34,744 nt of DNA from Alistipes sp. ZOR0009 (GCF_000798815.1 NZ_JTLD01000006.1:1-34744); one strand, 5' to 3'; shown: positions 1 to 8,660, numbered from the stretch's first letter. The notes: generated by a model not told the origin, from the sequence alone. Translations and numbers: made by a program.

Positions 1-2
1 GG

Positions 3-764
3 GCGCTGGCGGCCAAGAGCGTGGCCGAGGCGCAAAAGGGGCTGGTATTCGCCGGCTTCCTGAAGCTGCTGCTGCCACTTATTGTGGTAATTCCGGGCAT
101 CGTTGCCTTTGCGCTGAACGCCGACATCGCCAAATCGGACGAGGCGTACCCCTGGCTGCTCTACCATATTGTTCCTACCGGGATTAAGGGCTTAGCCTTT
201 GCGGCGCTGGTTGCCGCCATTGTGGGTGCCGTGGCCGGCATGCTCAACAGCATCTCCACCATCTTTACCATGGACATCTACCAGTCGTACGTGAATAGGC
301 AGGCCTCGCAGGCCAAGCTGGTACGGGTGGGCCGCATCTCGGCGGCGGTAGCGCTGCTGGTGGCCTTCCCAATAGCCATCATGCTGCAAAACCTCGACCA
401 GGCCTTCCAGTTTATCCAGGAGTTTACCGGCTTTGTAAGCCCCGGAGCGCTGGCGATCTTCCTGCTGGGCTTCTTCTGGAAGAGGGCCACGGCCAACGGA
501 GCGCTGCTGGCGGCCATCGGAACCTTCGTCTTCTCGCTGCTGATGAAGTGGCTGCTCCCCGAGCTTCCATTTATGGATCGCATGGGGTTGGTATTCATCC
601 TCTGCGTGCTGGTGATGGTTGCTAGCGCGATGGTGGAGCGTACCAAGGAAACCGGTAAGGCTATTGAGCTCTCGCCGGAGCTCTTTAACACCACTCGAGG
701 CTTTAAGGTAGCCGCCGCTATCATTGTGGTTGTGCTAATTGCCATATATACCATTTGGTGGTAG
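3..764 (+). CDS. Na+/solute symporter (SSS family, SGLT-like), C-terminal part, 5' end outside window
   Basis: This is the C-terminal ~253 residues of a sodium:solute symporter; the frame is open to the window edge, so the GTG at 21 is not taken as a start. About seven hydrophobic segments are visible (for example around the stretches LLLPLIVVIPGIVAF, FAALVAAIVGAVAGM and AAAIIVVVLIAIY). The sequence NSISTIFTMDIY matches the region of the SGLT branch that carries the Ser residues of the conserved Na+ site, from which Na+-coupled uptake of a sugar or similar solute is inferred; the substrate cannot be told. The gene ends in Trp-Trp-stop. A second copy, inverted, occupies 33981-34742; a hand comparison finds about 19 mismatches in 764 bases, only two of them changing residues (Thr-Gly here, Asn-Ser there). 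Similarity stops exactly at the stop codon. Confidence 0.9.
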   Translation, partial: ALAAKSVAEAQKGLVFAGFLKLLLPLIVVIPGIVAFALNADIAKSDEAYPWLLYHIVPTGIKGLAFAALVAAIVGAVAGMLNSISTIFTMDIYQSYVNRQASQAKLVRVGRISAAVALLVAFPIAIMLQNLDQAFQFIQEFTGFVSPGALAIFLLGFFWKRATANGALLAAIGTFVFSLLMKWLLPELPFMDRMGLVFILCVLVMVASAMVERTKETGKAIELSPELFNTTRGFKVAAAIIVVVLIAIYTIWW

Positions 765-790
765 CAGACCGAATAGTAAGGTAAAAGAAA

Positions 791-824
791 AGGGCAACCC
801 TCCATTATGGGGTTGCCCTTTTTA
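791..824 (+). terminator. Intrinsic terminator after the symporter gene
   Basis: A 10-bp stem (AGGGCAACCC with GGGTTGCCCT) encloses a short loop and is followed by a T-rich run. It lies about 27 bases after the symporter stop codon. Confidence 0.85.
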
Positions 825-991
825 TTCTCCCATTTCCTCGTATTTTATGTACATATAGGGCAATTCTCTTACCCAAAGGGGGTAGAGTGATTAGTAAGAA
901 GGGCCTTTATGGATTCAGTCTTAGCTACGTTATGAAGGTGTCAGAAGGGGTGTCTTTCTCCTTGATAAACTTGATAAATTGTTCTTTTTAT
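825..991. other. Gene-free stretch between symporter and tRNA terminators
   Basis: The space from 765 to 1068 holds only the two hairpin terminators. Nothing else that can be supported was seen between them: no reading frame with a ribosome-binding site and no repeats. Confidence 0.5.
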
Positions 992-1032
992 AAAAAAAAC
1001 AAAGCCCTACAAGTTGTGAACTTGTAGGGCTT
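992..1032 (-). terminator. Terminator of the tRNA-Ser transcript
   Basis: A perfect 12-bp inverted repeat (AAGCCCTACAAG at 1002-1013, CTTGTAGGGCTT at 1021-1032) is followed, on the minus strand, by an eight-T run (A-run at 992-999). It lies 37 bases past the 3' end of the tRNA gene. Confidence 0.8.
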
Positions 1033-1068
1033 GTTAGATTTTTTTGATTGATCTCTCAAATCTTTGAG

Positions 1069-1153
1069 CGGAGAGGGAGGGATTCGAACCCCCGGAGGTT
1101 TGACCCTCAACGGTTTTCAAGACCGCCGCAATCGACCACTCTGCCACCTCTCC
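1069..1153 (-). tRNA. tRNA-Ser (anticodon UGA)
   Basis: On the minus strand the acceptor strands GGAGAGG and CCTCTCC pair, followed by discriminator G, as expected of serine tRNAs. The anticodon loop reads CTTGAAA, giving UGA, which decodes UCA and other UCN codons. A long variable arm typical of class II tRNA lies between the anticodon arm and the T arm (GGTTCGAATCC). Length is about 85 bases. The 3' CCA is not encoded and must be added after transcription. The gene stands alone with its own terminator. Confidence 0.95.
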
Positions 1154-1301
1154 GGGCACAAAAGTACTGCCATTTTTATTTCCTGCAATATGAGTTGTCT
1201 ATTGTTTTTCAAAAAAAAAGTGCTATAAGATGTGTTTTTGTATTTTGTTTTCGTATTTTAGCACTTGAAAGTGTATGTTAACACTTGTCCTGCGGGCATA
1301 A

Positions 1302-1329
1302 TTGGCGTTCTATCGATTTTTCAGATTTG
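1302..1329 (+). promoter_or_regulatory. Possible promoter of the HU gene
   Basis: TTGG at 1302 and CAGATTTG at 1322-1329 resemble the Bacteroidetes -33 TTTG and -7 TAnnTTTG elements, each with one mismatch, spaced 16 bases. The -7 element ends 31 bases before the HU start codon. This is a weak match. Confidence 0.35.
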
Positions 1330-1360
1330 CAATTATAAGTTTTAACCAAAAAATGAGACT

Positions 1361-1633
1361 ATGAAAAAATCAGAACTAGTGGATGCAATGGCTCAAAAGG
1401 CTAATTTATCTAAGGCCGACGTAAAGAAAGCTTTGGACGCATTTGTAAGCGTAGCTACAGGTGCACTAAAAGGGGGCGATTGTATTGGTATTGTTGGTTT
1501 TGGAACGTTTGATGTAATGGAAAGGGGAGAGCGTAACGTGCGTAACCCTCGTAGTGGTCAGGTTATGAAATGTGCTGCGAAGAAGTACGTAAAGTTTAAA
1601 CCTGGTGTTGGCTTAAAGAATACGATTAATTAA
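1361..1633 (+). CDS. HU-family DNA-binding protein
   Basis: A 90-residue protein of standard HU length. It starts MKKSELVDAMAQKANLSKAD, the usual helical dimerisation half, then has VGFGTFDVMERGERNVRNPR, in which the GFGxF turn and the basic RNPRSG beta-arm tip insert into the DNA minor groove, and it ends KFKPGVGLKNTIN. HU proteins bend and compact DNA as dimers. The gene is single, with a possible promoter upstream and a strong terminator 9 bases after the stop. Its T-rich tail is shared with the promoter of the next gene. A short A+T-rich upstream region separates it from the divergent tRNA gene. The assignment to the family is firm; whether it is the main HU or a paralogue cannot be told. 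Confidence 0.95.
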   Translation: MKKSELVDAMAQKANLSKADVKKALDAFVSVATGALKGGDCIGIVGFGTFDVMERGERNVRNPRSGQVMKCAAKKYVKFKPGVGLKNTIN

Positions 1634-1642
1634 TTTTGAGAT

Positions 1643-1666
1643 TAGGGTGCTTGGGCACCCTTTTTT
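1643..1666 (+). terminator. Intrinsic terminator of the HU gene
   Basis: The stem GGGTGC/GCACCC with a small loop is followed by six T residues (1661-1666). The T run overlaps the -33 element of the next promoter. Confidence 0.85.
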
Positions 1667-1692
1667 GTTGCATCCCTTTATAGCTATCTTTG
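1664..1692 (+). promoter_or_regulatory. Bacteroidetes-type promoter of the TrmH operon
   Basis: TTTG at 1664-1667 and a perfect TAnnTTTG (TATCTTTG, 1685-1692) are separated by 17 bases. The start codon at 1712 follows 19 bases after the -7 element, so the leader is very short. Confidence 0.7.
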
Positions 1693-1711
1693 GAAGGTAA
1701 ATTGATTTCTG

Positions 1712-2413
1712 ATGGATTATAGCATTACCGTTCAAAGATATTTAGTCGACCACCTTTGCACCTTCCTTCTCGAAGAGCGATCGGAGCTCATAAAGAGGGT
1801 GCTCTCTAACCGCACAAGGCACATTACCGTTTGTTTGGAGGATATATACCAGTCGCAGAACGCCTCGGCGGTGCTTCGTAGCGCCGAAGCTTTCGGGTTG
1901 CAGGATATTCATATTGTGGAGGGGAATAACAGCTTCCTAATCAACAGGGATGTGGTTAGAGGTTCCGATAAGTGGCTAACGCTTCAGCGTTATAGCGATT
2001 CTAGCAACCCCACGCAGGATGCCATTGATAGCCTCAGGGCTCAGGGGTACCGGATTGTTGCAACCTCGCCTCATGTCAATGGGGTGGCTCTCGACGATTT
2101 CGACGTGGAGAAGGGCAAGTGCGCCATCTTTTTTGGCAACGAGCATAACGGAATATCCCAAACGTTGCTTTCGCAGGCCGACGAGTTCCTGTATATCCCC
2201 ATGCTAGGTTTCACCGAAAGCTTCAACATCTCGGTGGCCGCTGCTATGACCATTCATACGCTCCGGCATAAGCTCGATGGGTCTAATGTGGCTTGGCAGC
2301 TGCCCGAAGAGGAGCATTACGATTTGCTCCTAAAATGGCTCATGAAAGCTGTAAAGCGGTCCGACCTAATAATCGAACGCTTTCTTGAAGAGAACCCGAA
2401 CTTGAGTAAGTAG
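1712..2413 (+). CDS. trmH: SpoU/TrmH-family RNA 2'-O-methyltransferase
   Basis: A 233-residue SPOUT-fold enzyme that would methylate a ribose 2'-OH of RNA using S-adenosylmethionine; TrmH proper modifies G18 of tRNA. The three SpoU motifs are visible: motif 1 around NASAVLRSAEAFG (N and R conserved), motif 2 IFFGNEHNGIS, and motif 3 IPMLGFTESFNISVAAAM, the last two building the trefoil-knot cofactor pocket. The length and an N-terminal helical extension fit TrmH better than the longer RlmB proteins, which carry an L30e-like domain. It is the first gene behind a good promoter, and the next two genes follow at 17 and 10 bases, suggesting one operon. The exact RNA target is inferred, not shown. 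Confidence 0.85.
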   Translation: MDYSITVQRYLVDHLCTFLLEERSELIKRVLSNRTRHITVCLEDIYQSQNASAVLRSAEAFGLQDIHIVEGNNSFLINRDVVRGSDKWLTLQRYSDSSNPTQDAIDSLRAQGYRIVATSPHVNGVALDDFDVEKGKCAIFFGNEHNGISQTLLSQADEFLYIPMLGFTESFNISVAAAMTIHTLRHKLDGSNVAWQLPEEEHYDLLLKWLMKAVKRSDLIIERFLEENPNLSK

Positions 2414-2430
2414 CACTTATAAATTGTAGT

Positions 2431-3267
2431 ATGATCAAGAGGAAAATGCTTTTGCTAATGGCCATGCTGGTTACAGGTACGGCATTCGGTCAAGATTCGT
2501 TGCTGGTTAACCAGTTTAAGTCTTTATTTTCCGAAAAAAGTGATCGGCTAAAAGATTCCATTGCCGATGCGCTGACTCCAAAATTTGTGGAGCTGCTTAA
2601 AGCTAAGGTTCCCGCCAACTTTAATTTTAAGGATATCGCCAACCTCGGGGTGATCGAATCTCCCGATGGTGCCTTTCGAATTTACTGCTACAACATCATC
2701 TACCGCGATGGCTCGTGCAGGCACTTTGGCTACATCCAGCGCGAAAAGGATGGCAAGCTCGAGGTGACGCCATTGGCTGATAGGCGAGATGAGGTAAAGA
2801 ACCCTAATTTTGATAGGCTAACACCCGATACGTGGTATGGCGCGCTTTACTATCAGATTGTACCTTTTAAAAGCGACGGAACAACCTACTACATGCTGCT
2901 TGGAAACTCCTACAACAACCTCTTTACAACCCGTAAGGTGGCCGATGTGCTCCAGTTCCGAACTAGCGGCATCCGTTTTGGCGCACCGCTCTTTTTCGAC
3001 GGGCGCCGTAAGGCCTGCCGTGTAATCTTCGAATATTCGGCACGCGTAAGCATGACCTTGAAATATTTCCCCGATATTAAGTATATTGTATTCGATCACT
3101 TGGTAAACACCGAGGGCAATGGTACCGACCTGCAGTTCTTCGGCCCCGACGGTTCCCAAGATGGATTTAAGCTCGAAGACGGCGTTTGGGTGCTTAAGCA
3201 AACCATCGACTTCCGGATGCCTAAAGAGCAAAAGAAAAGGAAAGACTTTAAGGTTAGCAACTACTAA
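2431..3267 (+). CDS. Secreted protein of unknown function
   Basis: A 278-residue protein not confidently recognised. It begins with a clear signal peptide (two lysines and an arginine, a Leu/Met-rich core, then GTAFGQ with likely cleavage before the glutamine), so it should be exported to the periplasm or envelope. The mature part is mixed alpha/beta with several aromatic-rich strands (RIYCYNIIYRDGSCRHFGY, WYGALYYQIVPF, YYMLLGNSYNN) and no cysteine pattern or catalytic motif that could be named. It lies 17 bases after the TrmH-like gene and 10 bases before dipeptidyl peptidase III, so it is probably co-transcribed with both. No function is proposed. Confidence 0.8.
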   Translation: MIKRKMLLLMAMLVTGTAFGQDSLLVNQFKSLFSEKSDRLKDSIADALTPKFVELLKAKVPANFNFKDIANLGVIESPDGAFRIYCYNIIYRDGSCRHFGYIQREKDGKLEVTPLADRRDEVKNPNFDRLTPDTWYGALYYQIVPFKSDGTTYYMLLGNSYNNLFTTRKVADVLQFRTSGIRFGAPLFFDGRRKACRVIFEYSARVSMTLKYFPDIKYIVFDHLVNTEGNGTDLQFFGPDGSQDGFKLEDGVWVLKQTIDFRMPKEQKKRKDFKVSNY

Positions 3268-3277
3268 AATTTGTACA

Positions 3278-5233
3278 ATGAAAAATTTTGAATGGAAGGT
3301 CGATCAGTTTGCCGATCTACGCGTTTTAAGATATCAGGTTCCCGGTTTCGACGAGCTCTCCCTAAAGCAAAAGAAGCTTATCTACTTCCTTTCTCAGGCT
3401 GCTGTGGCTGGGCGCGACATCTTTTTCGACCAGAACTACCGGCACAACTTGGCCATTCGCTTTGTCCTAGAGGCAATCTACGAGGAGTATGCCGGCGATC
3501 GAAGCACCAGCGACTTTGGAAAGTTTGTCAGCTACCTAAAGCGCGTGTGGTTTGCTAACGGAGTGCACCATCACTACTCCAACGAGAAGTTCGTTCCCGA
3601 ATTTTCTCGCCACTACTTCACGCATCTCTTAGAGAACACCCCCATAAAAGCCTTTATGCCGCATTTTGCTGCGGTAAAAGATATTCTCGATAGGCTAGAG
3701 GAGCCCATCTTTAATCCCGACCTTAACCGATACCGGGTTTGCTCCAATCCCGAAGAGGATATGGTCCTAGGCTCCTGCACCACATTCTACGAGGGGGTTA
3801 CGCAAAAGGAGGCCGAGGAGTTTTACGGAAAGATGTTCGCCGCCGACAACGAAACGCCGCTATCCTATGGGCTCAACTCCACGCTAACCAAGAAGGATGG
3901 CGTGCTGGTCGAAGAGGTATGGAAGATGGATGGAAAGTACGGCGAGGCAATTAACGAAATTGTCTACTGGCTCCGAAAGTCGCTCGATGTTGCCGAAAAC
4001 GACCAGCAGCGTAGCTCCATCGAGTTCCTAATCTCCTACTATACCACCGGAAACCTTGAGTATTTCGACGAGTACAGCATCGAGTGGGTAAAGGATCTCG
4101 CTTCTAAGGTCGACTTTATAAACGGCTTTATCGAAAACTACAACGACCCGCTCGGCTATAAGGCCACCTGGGAGTCGCACGTAAACTTCCGTAACGACCA
4201 AGCTACCGAGCGCACCATCATCATAAGCAGCAACGCGCAGTGGTTCGAGGATAGCTCCCCTGTCGATGCCCAGTTTAAGAAGAAGCAGGTGAAGGGCGTT
4301 AGCGCAAAGGTAATAAACGCCGCCTTCTTGGCTGGCGACTGCTTCCCGGCCACCCCAATAGGGATAAACCTACCCAACGCCGATTGGATTCGCAAAGCTC
4401 ATGGCTCAAAGTCGGTCACTATCGATAACATCGCCTACGCCTACGATCAGGCGGCTCACGGAACGGGCTTCCTCGAGGAGTTTGCCGCTTCCGATTACGA
4501 AATCGAGCTCGAACGTACGCATGGCTTCCTTGCCGATTCGCTCCACACCGATATGCACGAATGCCTTGGCCACGGCAGCGGACAGCTGGCCCCAGGGGTT
4601 AATGGCGACGAGCTTAAAAGCTACGGCTCTACTATCGAGGAGGCTCGCGCCGACCTCTACGCTCTTTACTACATGATGGACCCCAAGATGGTTCAGCTCG
4701 GCCTTATCCCTTCTCTCGATGTGGCCAAAGCTCTTTACATCGACTATATCCGTAATGGGCTGCTAACGCAGATGGTTCGCATCGAGCTGGGCAAAAATGT
4801 CGAGGAGGCCCACATGCGCAACCGCAAGCTAATTGCCTCGTGGTGCTTCGAAAAGGGTAGGGGCAACGCCGTTATCGAGTACGTTGTTCGCAACGGCAAA
4901 ACCTACGTGGTGGTAAACCACTTTGACAAGCTCCGCGAGCTATTTGGCGAGCTGCTTCGCGAAATTCAGCGCGTAAAGTCAACTGGCGACTACGACGCTG
5001 CCCGTTCTTTGGTCGAAACCTACGCCGTTAAGCTCGACTTCGACCTGCATAAGGAGGTTTTGGAGCGCTACAAAAAGCTCGGATTGGCTCCTTATAGCGG
5101 TTTTATTAATCCTGTTTACATCCCTGTTTACAGCGATCAGGATATTGTCGATGTTAAGGTATCCTACTCCGAAGGCTACCTCGAGCAGATGCTTCGCTAC
5201 TCCAAGGAGCATTCATTCCCATCGTTAATCTAG
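3278..5233 (+). CDS. Dipeptidyl peptidase III (peptidase family M49)
   Basis: A 651-residue zinc aminopeptidase that would remove dipeptides from peptide N-termini. The family signature HECLGH is at residues 427-432 (zinc-binding His427 and His432, catalytic Glu428) and the second motif EEARAD at 454-459 supplies the third zinc ligand. The 22-residue gap between motifs is the short form seen in Bacteroides enzymes, not the longer one of animal and yeast DPP III. The ATG at 3278 was chosen although the frame is open farther upstream, because that extension overlaps the preceding gene and lacks family similarity, while MKNFEWKVDQFADLRVLRY is a normal start. No signal peptide is seen, so the enzyme is probably cytoplasmic; several Bacteroides relatives are exported. 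Confidence 0.93.
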   Translation: MKNFEWKVDQFADLRVLRYQVPGFDELSLKQKKLIYFLSQAAVAGRDIFFDQNYRHNLAIRFVLEAIYEEYAGDRSTSDFGKFVSYLKRVWFANGVHHHYSNEKFVPEFSRHYFTHLLENTPIKAFMPHFAAVKDILDRLEEPIFNPDLNRYRVCSNPEEDMVLGSCTTFYEGVTQKEAEEFYGKMFAADNETPLSYGLNSTLTKKDGVLVEEVWKMDGKYGEAINEIVYWLRKSLDVAENDQQRSSIEFLISYYTTGNLEYFDEYSIEWVKDLASKVDFINGFIENYNDPLGYKATWESHVNFRNDQATERTIIISSNAQWFEDSSPVDAQFKKKQVKGVSAKVINAAFLAGDCFPATPIGINLPNADWIRKAHGSKSVTIDNIAYAYDQAAHGTGFLEEFAASDYEIELERTHGFLADSLHTDMHECLGHGSGQLAPGVNGDELKSYGSTIEEARADLYALYYMMDPKMVQLGLIPSLDVAKALYIDYIRNGLLTQMVRIELGKNVEEAHMRNRKLIASWCFEKGRGNAVIEYVVRNGKTYVVVNHFDKLRELFGELLREIQRVKSTGDYDAARSLVETYAVKLDFDLHKEVLERYKKLGLAPYSGFINPVYIPVYSDQDIVDVKVSYSEGYLEQMLRYSKEHSFPSLI

Positions 5234-5250
5234 TCAGATTACCTTGCATA

Positions 5251-5290
5251 AAAACGAAACCGGATATCTCATCACGAGGAATCCGGTTTC
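5251..5290 (-). terminator. Hairpin between DPP III gene and sucD, terminator of sucD
   Basis: A perfect 10-bp stem (GAAACCGGAT at 5256-5265 with ATCCGGTTTC at 5281-5290) is followed on the minus strand by GTTTT. On the plus strand no T-run follows, so it serves sucD best, but may also block read-through from the left. Confidence 0.65.
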
Positions 5291-5317
5291 TAGACAATGT
5301 AGTTTATGAATAAACCT

Positions 5318-6184
5318 TTATAATACTTTTTTTACGGTAGCTCCTATGTCTGCTGGCGATTCTACCACATGCACGCCGCATTCTCTAAGTATCTTCATTT
5401 TTGCAGCCGCTGTATCTTCAGCTCCACCAACAATGGCCCCTGCATGGCCCATCCTACGCCCTTTAGGTGCTGTTTGTCCTGCAATAAAGCCTACAACGGG
5501 TTTGGTTCCATGCTCCTTAATCCAGTAGGCGGCATCGGCCTCCATGGTTCCTCCAATTTCACCAATCATCACTATGGCGTCGGTGTCCGGATCCTCCATA
5601 AACAGCTTAACGGCATCTAGCGTCGAGGTGCCAATAATCGGATCTCCCCCAATGCCTATGCACGACGACTGCCCAAGCCCCTCGTTGGTTAGCTGGTAAA
5701 CGGCCTCGTAGGTTAGCGTTCCCGACTTTGAGATGATTCCCACGCGCCCCTTCTTATGGATAAACCCCGGCATAATGCCCACCTTACACTCATCTGGGGT
5801 AATAACGCCCGGACAGTTGGGCCCTACAAGGCGGGTAGGCTTATCTTTTAGGATCGCCTTTACCGTTATCATATCTTCTACAGGGATACCTTCGGTGATG
5901 CAAACCACCAGCTTTATGCCCGCGTTGGCAGCCTCCAGTATGGCATCTGCCGCAAAGGCTGCTGGTACAAAAATTACCGATACGTCAGCTCCGGTTGCCG
6001 TTACAGCCTCCTCCATGGTATTAAATACCGGACGATCGAGGTAGGTTGTCCCTCCCTTTCCAGGGGTAACGCCGCCAACTACGTTGGTCCCGTACTCTAT
6101 CATCTGTGTTGCGTGGAATGTCCCCTCACTTCCAGTTATACCTTGTACAACAACTCTCGATTGCTTATTTACTAGTACGCTCAT
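5318..6184 (-). CDS. sucD: Succinyl-CoA synthetase (ADP-forming) alpha subunit
   Basis: A 288-residue protein, the normal SucD length. With the beta subunit it interconverts succinyl-CoA and succinate with substrate-level phosphorylation of ADP or GDP. The N-terminal CoA-binding Rossmann domain ([18 protein letters not shown]), the core [11 protein letters not shown] and the phosphohistidine segment [12 protein letters not shown] (His247, matching His246 of the E. coli enzyme) are all intact. In most bacteria sucC lies directly upstream; here the region upstream on the minus strand holds an unrelated J-domain-like gene, so the beta subunit must be encoded elsewhere. A near-promoter element TAGGTTTA is seen at 6204-6211 (minus) without a convincing -33 box. 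Confidence 0.97.
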   Translation of the reverse strand: MSVLVNKQSRVVVQGITGSEGTFHATQMIEYGTNVVGGVTPGKGGTTYLDRPVFNTMEEAVTATGADVSVIFVPAAFAADAILEAANAGIKLVVCITEGIPVEDMITVKAILKDKPTRLVGPNCPGVITPDECKVGIMPGFIHKKGRVGIISKSGTLTYEAVYQLTNEGLGQSSCIGIGGDPIIGTSTLDAVKLFMEDPDTDAIVMIGEIGGTMEADAAYWIKEHGTKPVVGFIAGQTAPKGRRMGHAGAIVGGAEDTAAAKMKILRECGVHVVESPADIGATVKKVL

Positions 6185-6367
6185 AGGGTTTCTTTTTTCT
6201 TCTTAAACCTAAGAAACGTTAAAAGGTTGAGTCGTGTGGAACTTTTTTTAGGTAAAAGCACGAAATTTTTTTGCCAGCACCCAAAAGGGGTGGCAAAACC
6301 GAATGGTCAACGGGTAGGATGGGGGATAGGTGGCGGCCTCACCCTTCAGGATGGCCGCTCAGGTGGG

Positions 6368-7489
6368 CTATAGGTTCCAGTACTGGTCGTCCTGCTCCTT
6401 TTTCTCGATGCGCTCCATGTAGTACTCCACAAAGTCCAGCAGGTAGCTCTTGGCCCCAGGCGTACGCAGGGCCGATATCACGCCGTTAAGGTCGTTGTTA
6501 TACTGCTTCAGGTCTTTCTTATCGCGTAGTATGCGGCTGGTGGCTATATTTTGGGGCATGTTGGCGTAGGGCGATACCTGCGCAAAGCGGGGTGCGTGCA
6601 CCAGCTCCAGCTTCTGCGCCTCCAGCTCCGACACCTGCTGCCTCAGCACCGCCAGGTACACCTTCAGCTTATCGTCGGTTTGCCTATCTAGGTTTTCGGT
6701 GGTCTTATGAACCCACTCCAGCTCCAGCTTCAGCAGCGTCTGCAGGTCCTGCTCCTCGTAGGCCGCGGTAACGCGCTTCATCAGCTCCTCCTTCTCGGCC
6801 TTTAGGGTGGCGTCATTCTCGCCATCCGGATGCAGCACCTTGGCCAGCGCAATGTACACGCTGCGGATGCCCTTACGTCTAAGCTCCTCCTCGGCCTTAG
6901 CCGCCGCCTCCTTGGCCTTCTGCTTCTGGCTTTGGGCGGCGCTCTGCTTCCAGAAATCCTTCCGTTCCTGCTCCTGCTGCTGCCTGATGCGCTGCCTAAA
7001 CTGCGCAAACCCTTCGGTCGAGTCCTCGATGTCCTCCACGTCAATATCCATGTCGTAGCGGTCTCGCATCATATCCGCAAACATCTCCTTGGCCCGGTAC
7101 AGCTGCTCATTCTGCTCCTCGCGGTACGACTGACGCGCCCAGCGGTTATAAAAATCCTCCATCTCGCCATCGGGCTCTAGCACGGCAAACGCCTCGCTGC
7201 ACAGCTCCACAATGGTGCGCGTAATATCCTCCTGCACCCTCCGCTGAAAGCCAATCCGCTCCGACGCCCTTGCCAGCGCCTTGGCCACCGCGTAGCGCGT
7301 CTCGGCAATGCGCACGTGCATCGGCGCCACCTCGCGCGCATACAGCTCGCCCAGCCGCTCCAGCTTATCCTGCTCGCTGGCCAGCTCCTCCTTCAACGAC
7401 TCTATGCGGAGGGTTAGCCCGTTAAACATTTGCTGGTTGCGCGATAGCTTCTTGCCCGTTTGCGGCGTATGCTTTAGCTCCTTAGACAT
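6368..7489 (-). CDS. Coiled-coil protein with J-domain-like (HPD) segment
   Basis: A 373-residue, charged, mostly helical protein. Near residue 220 it has RKGIRSVYIALAKVLHPDGE followed by a helix ending in EEQDLQTLLKLELEW. This is the C-terminal half of a J domain, including the His-Pro-Asp tripeptide that stimulates Hsp70 ATPase, embedded in long flanking helices; similar DnaJ-annotated proteins occur in Bacteroidota and Proteobacteria. An N-terminal coiled coil (about residues 28-60) and a Gln/Lys/Ala-rich helix (about 165-205) are visible. The start at 7489 was chosen because a perfect TAnnTTTG element lies 20 bases upstream; a longer frame reaching 7618 has a low-complexity Gly-rich start and would overlap that promoter. 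G+C is much higher than in sucD next door. Client and partner are unknown. Confidence 0.75.
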   Translation of the reverse strand: MSKELKHTPQTGKKLSRNQQMFNGLTLRIESLKEELASEQDKLERLGELYAREVAPMHVRIAETRYAVAKALARASERIGFQRRVQEDITRTIVELCSEAFAVLEPDGEMEDFYNRWARQSYREEQNEQLYRAKEMFADMMRDRYDMDIDVEDIEDSTEGFAQFRQRIRQQQEQERKDFWKQSAAQSQKQKAKEAAAKAEEELRRKGIRSVYIALAKVLHPDGENDATLKAEKEELMKRVTAAYEEQDLQTLLKLELEWVHKTTENLDRQTDDKLKVYLAVLRQQVSELEAQKLELVHAPRFAQVSPYANMPQNIATSRILRDKKDLKQYNNDLNGVISALRTPGAKSYLLDFVEYYMERIEKKEQDDQYWNL

Positions 7490-7509
7490 GGCGATTCTTA
7501 TTTTGCCCG

Positions 7510-7539
7510 CAAAGCTACGCTTTTTGGTGGATATTGAAA
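7510..7539 (-). promoter_or_regulatory. Bacteroidetes-type promoter of the J-domain-like gene
   Basis: On the minus strand TAGCTTTG (7517-7510) is a perfect -7 element; TTTC (7539-7536) lies 18 bases upstream as a three-of-four -33 element. It fixes the start codon at 7489. Confidence 0.55.
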
Positions 7540-7892
7540 GGCGCCCACCCACGCCTCCGCCGCTCCCCATTTCCCTCCTCCAGCCACCTCTAACCCCCAA
7601 ATCGCCGCCCACCCCCAATTTTTATACCATCCAACGGCCCACCGCGTTAACTTTATTTTTATATTTAACCAGAGTTCGATGGAGGTGCCTCGTGGCCTAC
7701 GCGCGGCCTCTCATCCTCCCGATGGTCGGAGAATCATCAGCCTTGGCGCCGCCTTTTACCCTGCGGTTTGCGGTTGCCAAACGCCGTTTCCCGCCCACGC
7801 CGGGGCCTGCGATGCCCGCTTTTCGCTCGCGCTCCTCGCCCGAACTCCCGTTACTTTGGCATCGTAACTTTTACTAACGTCAATTACAGCGT
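7540..7892. other. Gene-free divergent intergenic region
   Basis: This GC-rich stretch separates the J-domain-like gene (minus) from the unknown gene at 7893 (plus). Apart from the minus-strand promoter at its left edge only TTACTTTG (7851-7858), one mismatch from a -7 element, suggests a plus-strand promoter. Pyrimidine-rich runs (about 7545-7620) dominate the left part. Open frames here look like low-complexity accidents. Confidence 0.4.
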
Positions 7893-8603
7893 ATGAATGG
7901 TAGAATTTATGGATATGGCGATGTGCTGATGCTCCTAAGCTGCATCTACATTGCCGACCGCTGCCTCGAGCACGAGCAGCAGCTCGTCGCCCACCGGCCC
8001 TCCTGGAAGGCGCCCTACTTTGCCGATCTCCGCGCCCGCATCTTCACGTCGTTCGACGAGAACATCGGCTCCGACTCCCTCGCCAAGCTCAAGGAGGCCA
8101 CCTCCAAGGTCAACGCCACCCTCACCCTGGCCCGCCGCGCCCTGATGCAGCTCAAGCAGGAGATCGAGGTCGACTTCCGAAAGGACCCCACCCGCCGCGA
8201 CTACCTGCTCAACCTCCTCGGATTCGACAACCTCAAGGCCAAAAACCCCACCCAGGTCGCCTACACCCAGGCGCTGCTCGCCATCCAGCGCAACCTAACC
8301 CCCGACATTCAGCTCGAGCTCATCGCCGCAGGCACCAACCCCGCCGCCATCGAGCACCTCGGCCAGTACGCCCAGCAGCTGCTCGACGCCAACGCCCTCC
8401 AGGAGTCCCTCAAGGTCGGCCGCAAAACCACCAGCCACGCCAACGTCAGCGCCCTAAACGCCATCTACGACGAGGTCATCTCCATCTGCAAGCTCGCCTC
8501 CACCTACCTGGTCGGCAACAAGGAGCTGCAGGAGAGCTTCATCTTCCTCACCGCGCTAAGGGCCAACGGCTACACCCACCGCTCCAAAAGGAAGCCCGAG
8601 TAG
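7893..8603 (+). CDS. Uncharacterised helical protein, GC-rich gene
   Basis: A 236-residue protein with no recognised domain. It is predicted largely helical, has no signal peptide or membrane segment, and ends in a basic tail (HRSKRKPE). The gene is unlike its neighbours: the coding strand is very C-rich (one 60-base line, 8101-8160, has 42 G+C with about twice as many C as G) and codons end mainly in C. The product has regular Leu/Ala-rich helices (for example LAKLKEATSKVNATLTLARR) and real, non-repetitive composition, so it is believed to be a true gene. The stop is followed within tens of bases by a long series of tandem repeats. In size and helical character it resembles the protein at 30823, which also adjoins a repeat array, but no sequence homology could be shown by eye. 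Confidence 0.7.
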   Translation: MNGRIYGYGDVLMLLSCIYIADRCLEHEQQLVAHRPSWKAPYFADLRARIFTSFDENIGSDSLAKLKEATSKVNATLTLARRALMQLKQEIEVDFRKDPTRRDYLLNLLGFDNLKAKNPTQVAYTQALLAIQRNLTPDIQLELIAAGTNPAAIEHLGQYAQQLLDANALQESLKVGRKTTSHANVSALNAIYDEVISICKLASTYLVGNKELQESFIFLTALRANGYTHRSKRKPE

Positions 8604-8660
8604 CTCCCCGCCCCAGCGCCCGCGCTTCCCTGCTCGCTCACCAGCCCAGCCATCGCCGCC

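Noticed and set aside
1048-1281. Plus-strand ORF across the tRNA
   Set aside because: It is a chance reading of the antisense of tRNA-Ser and its flanks.
3119-3277. N-terminal extension of DPP III
   Set aside because: It overlaps the 3' end of the preceding gene in another frame and has low-complexity composition; the ATG at 3278 gives the family start.
7490-7618. N-terminal extension of the J-domain-like protein
   Set aside because: Gly/Arg-rich and covers a good minus-strand promoter.
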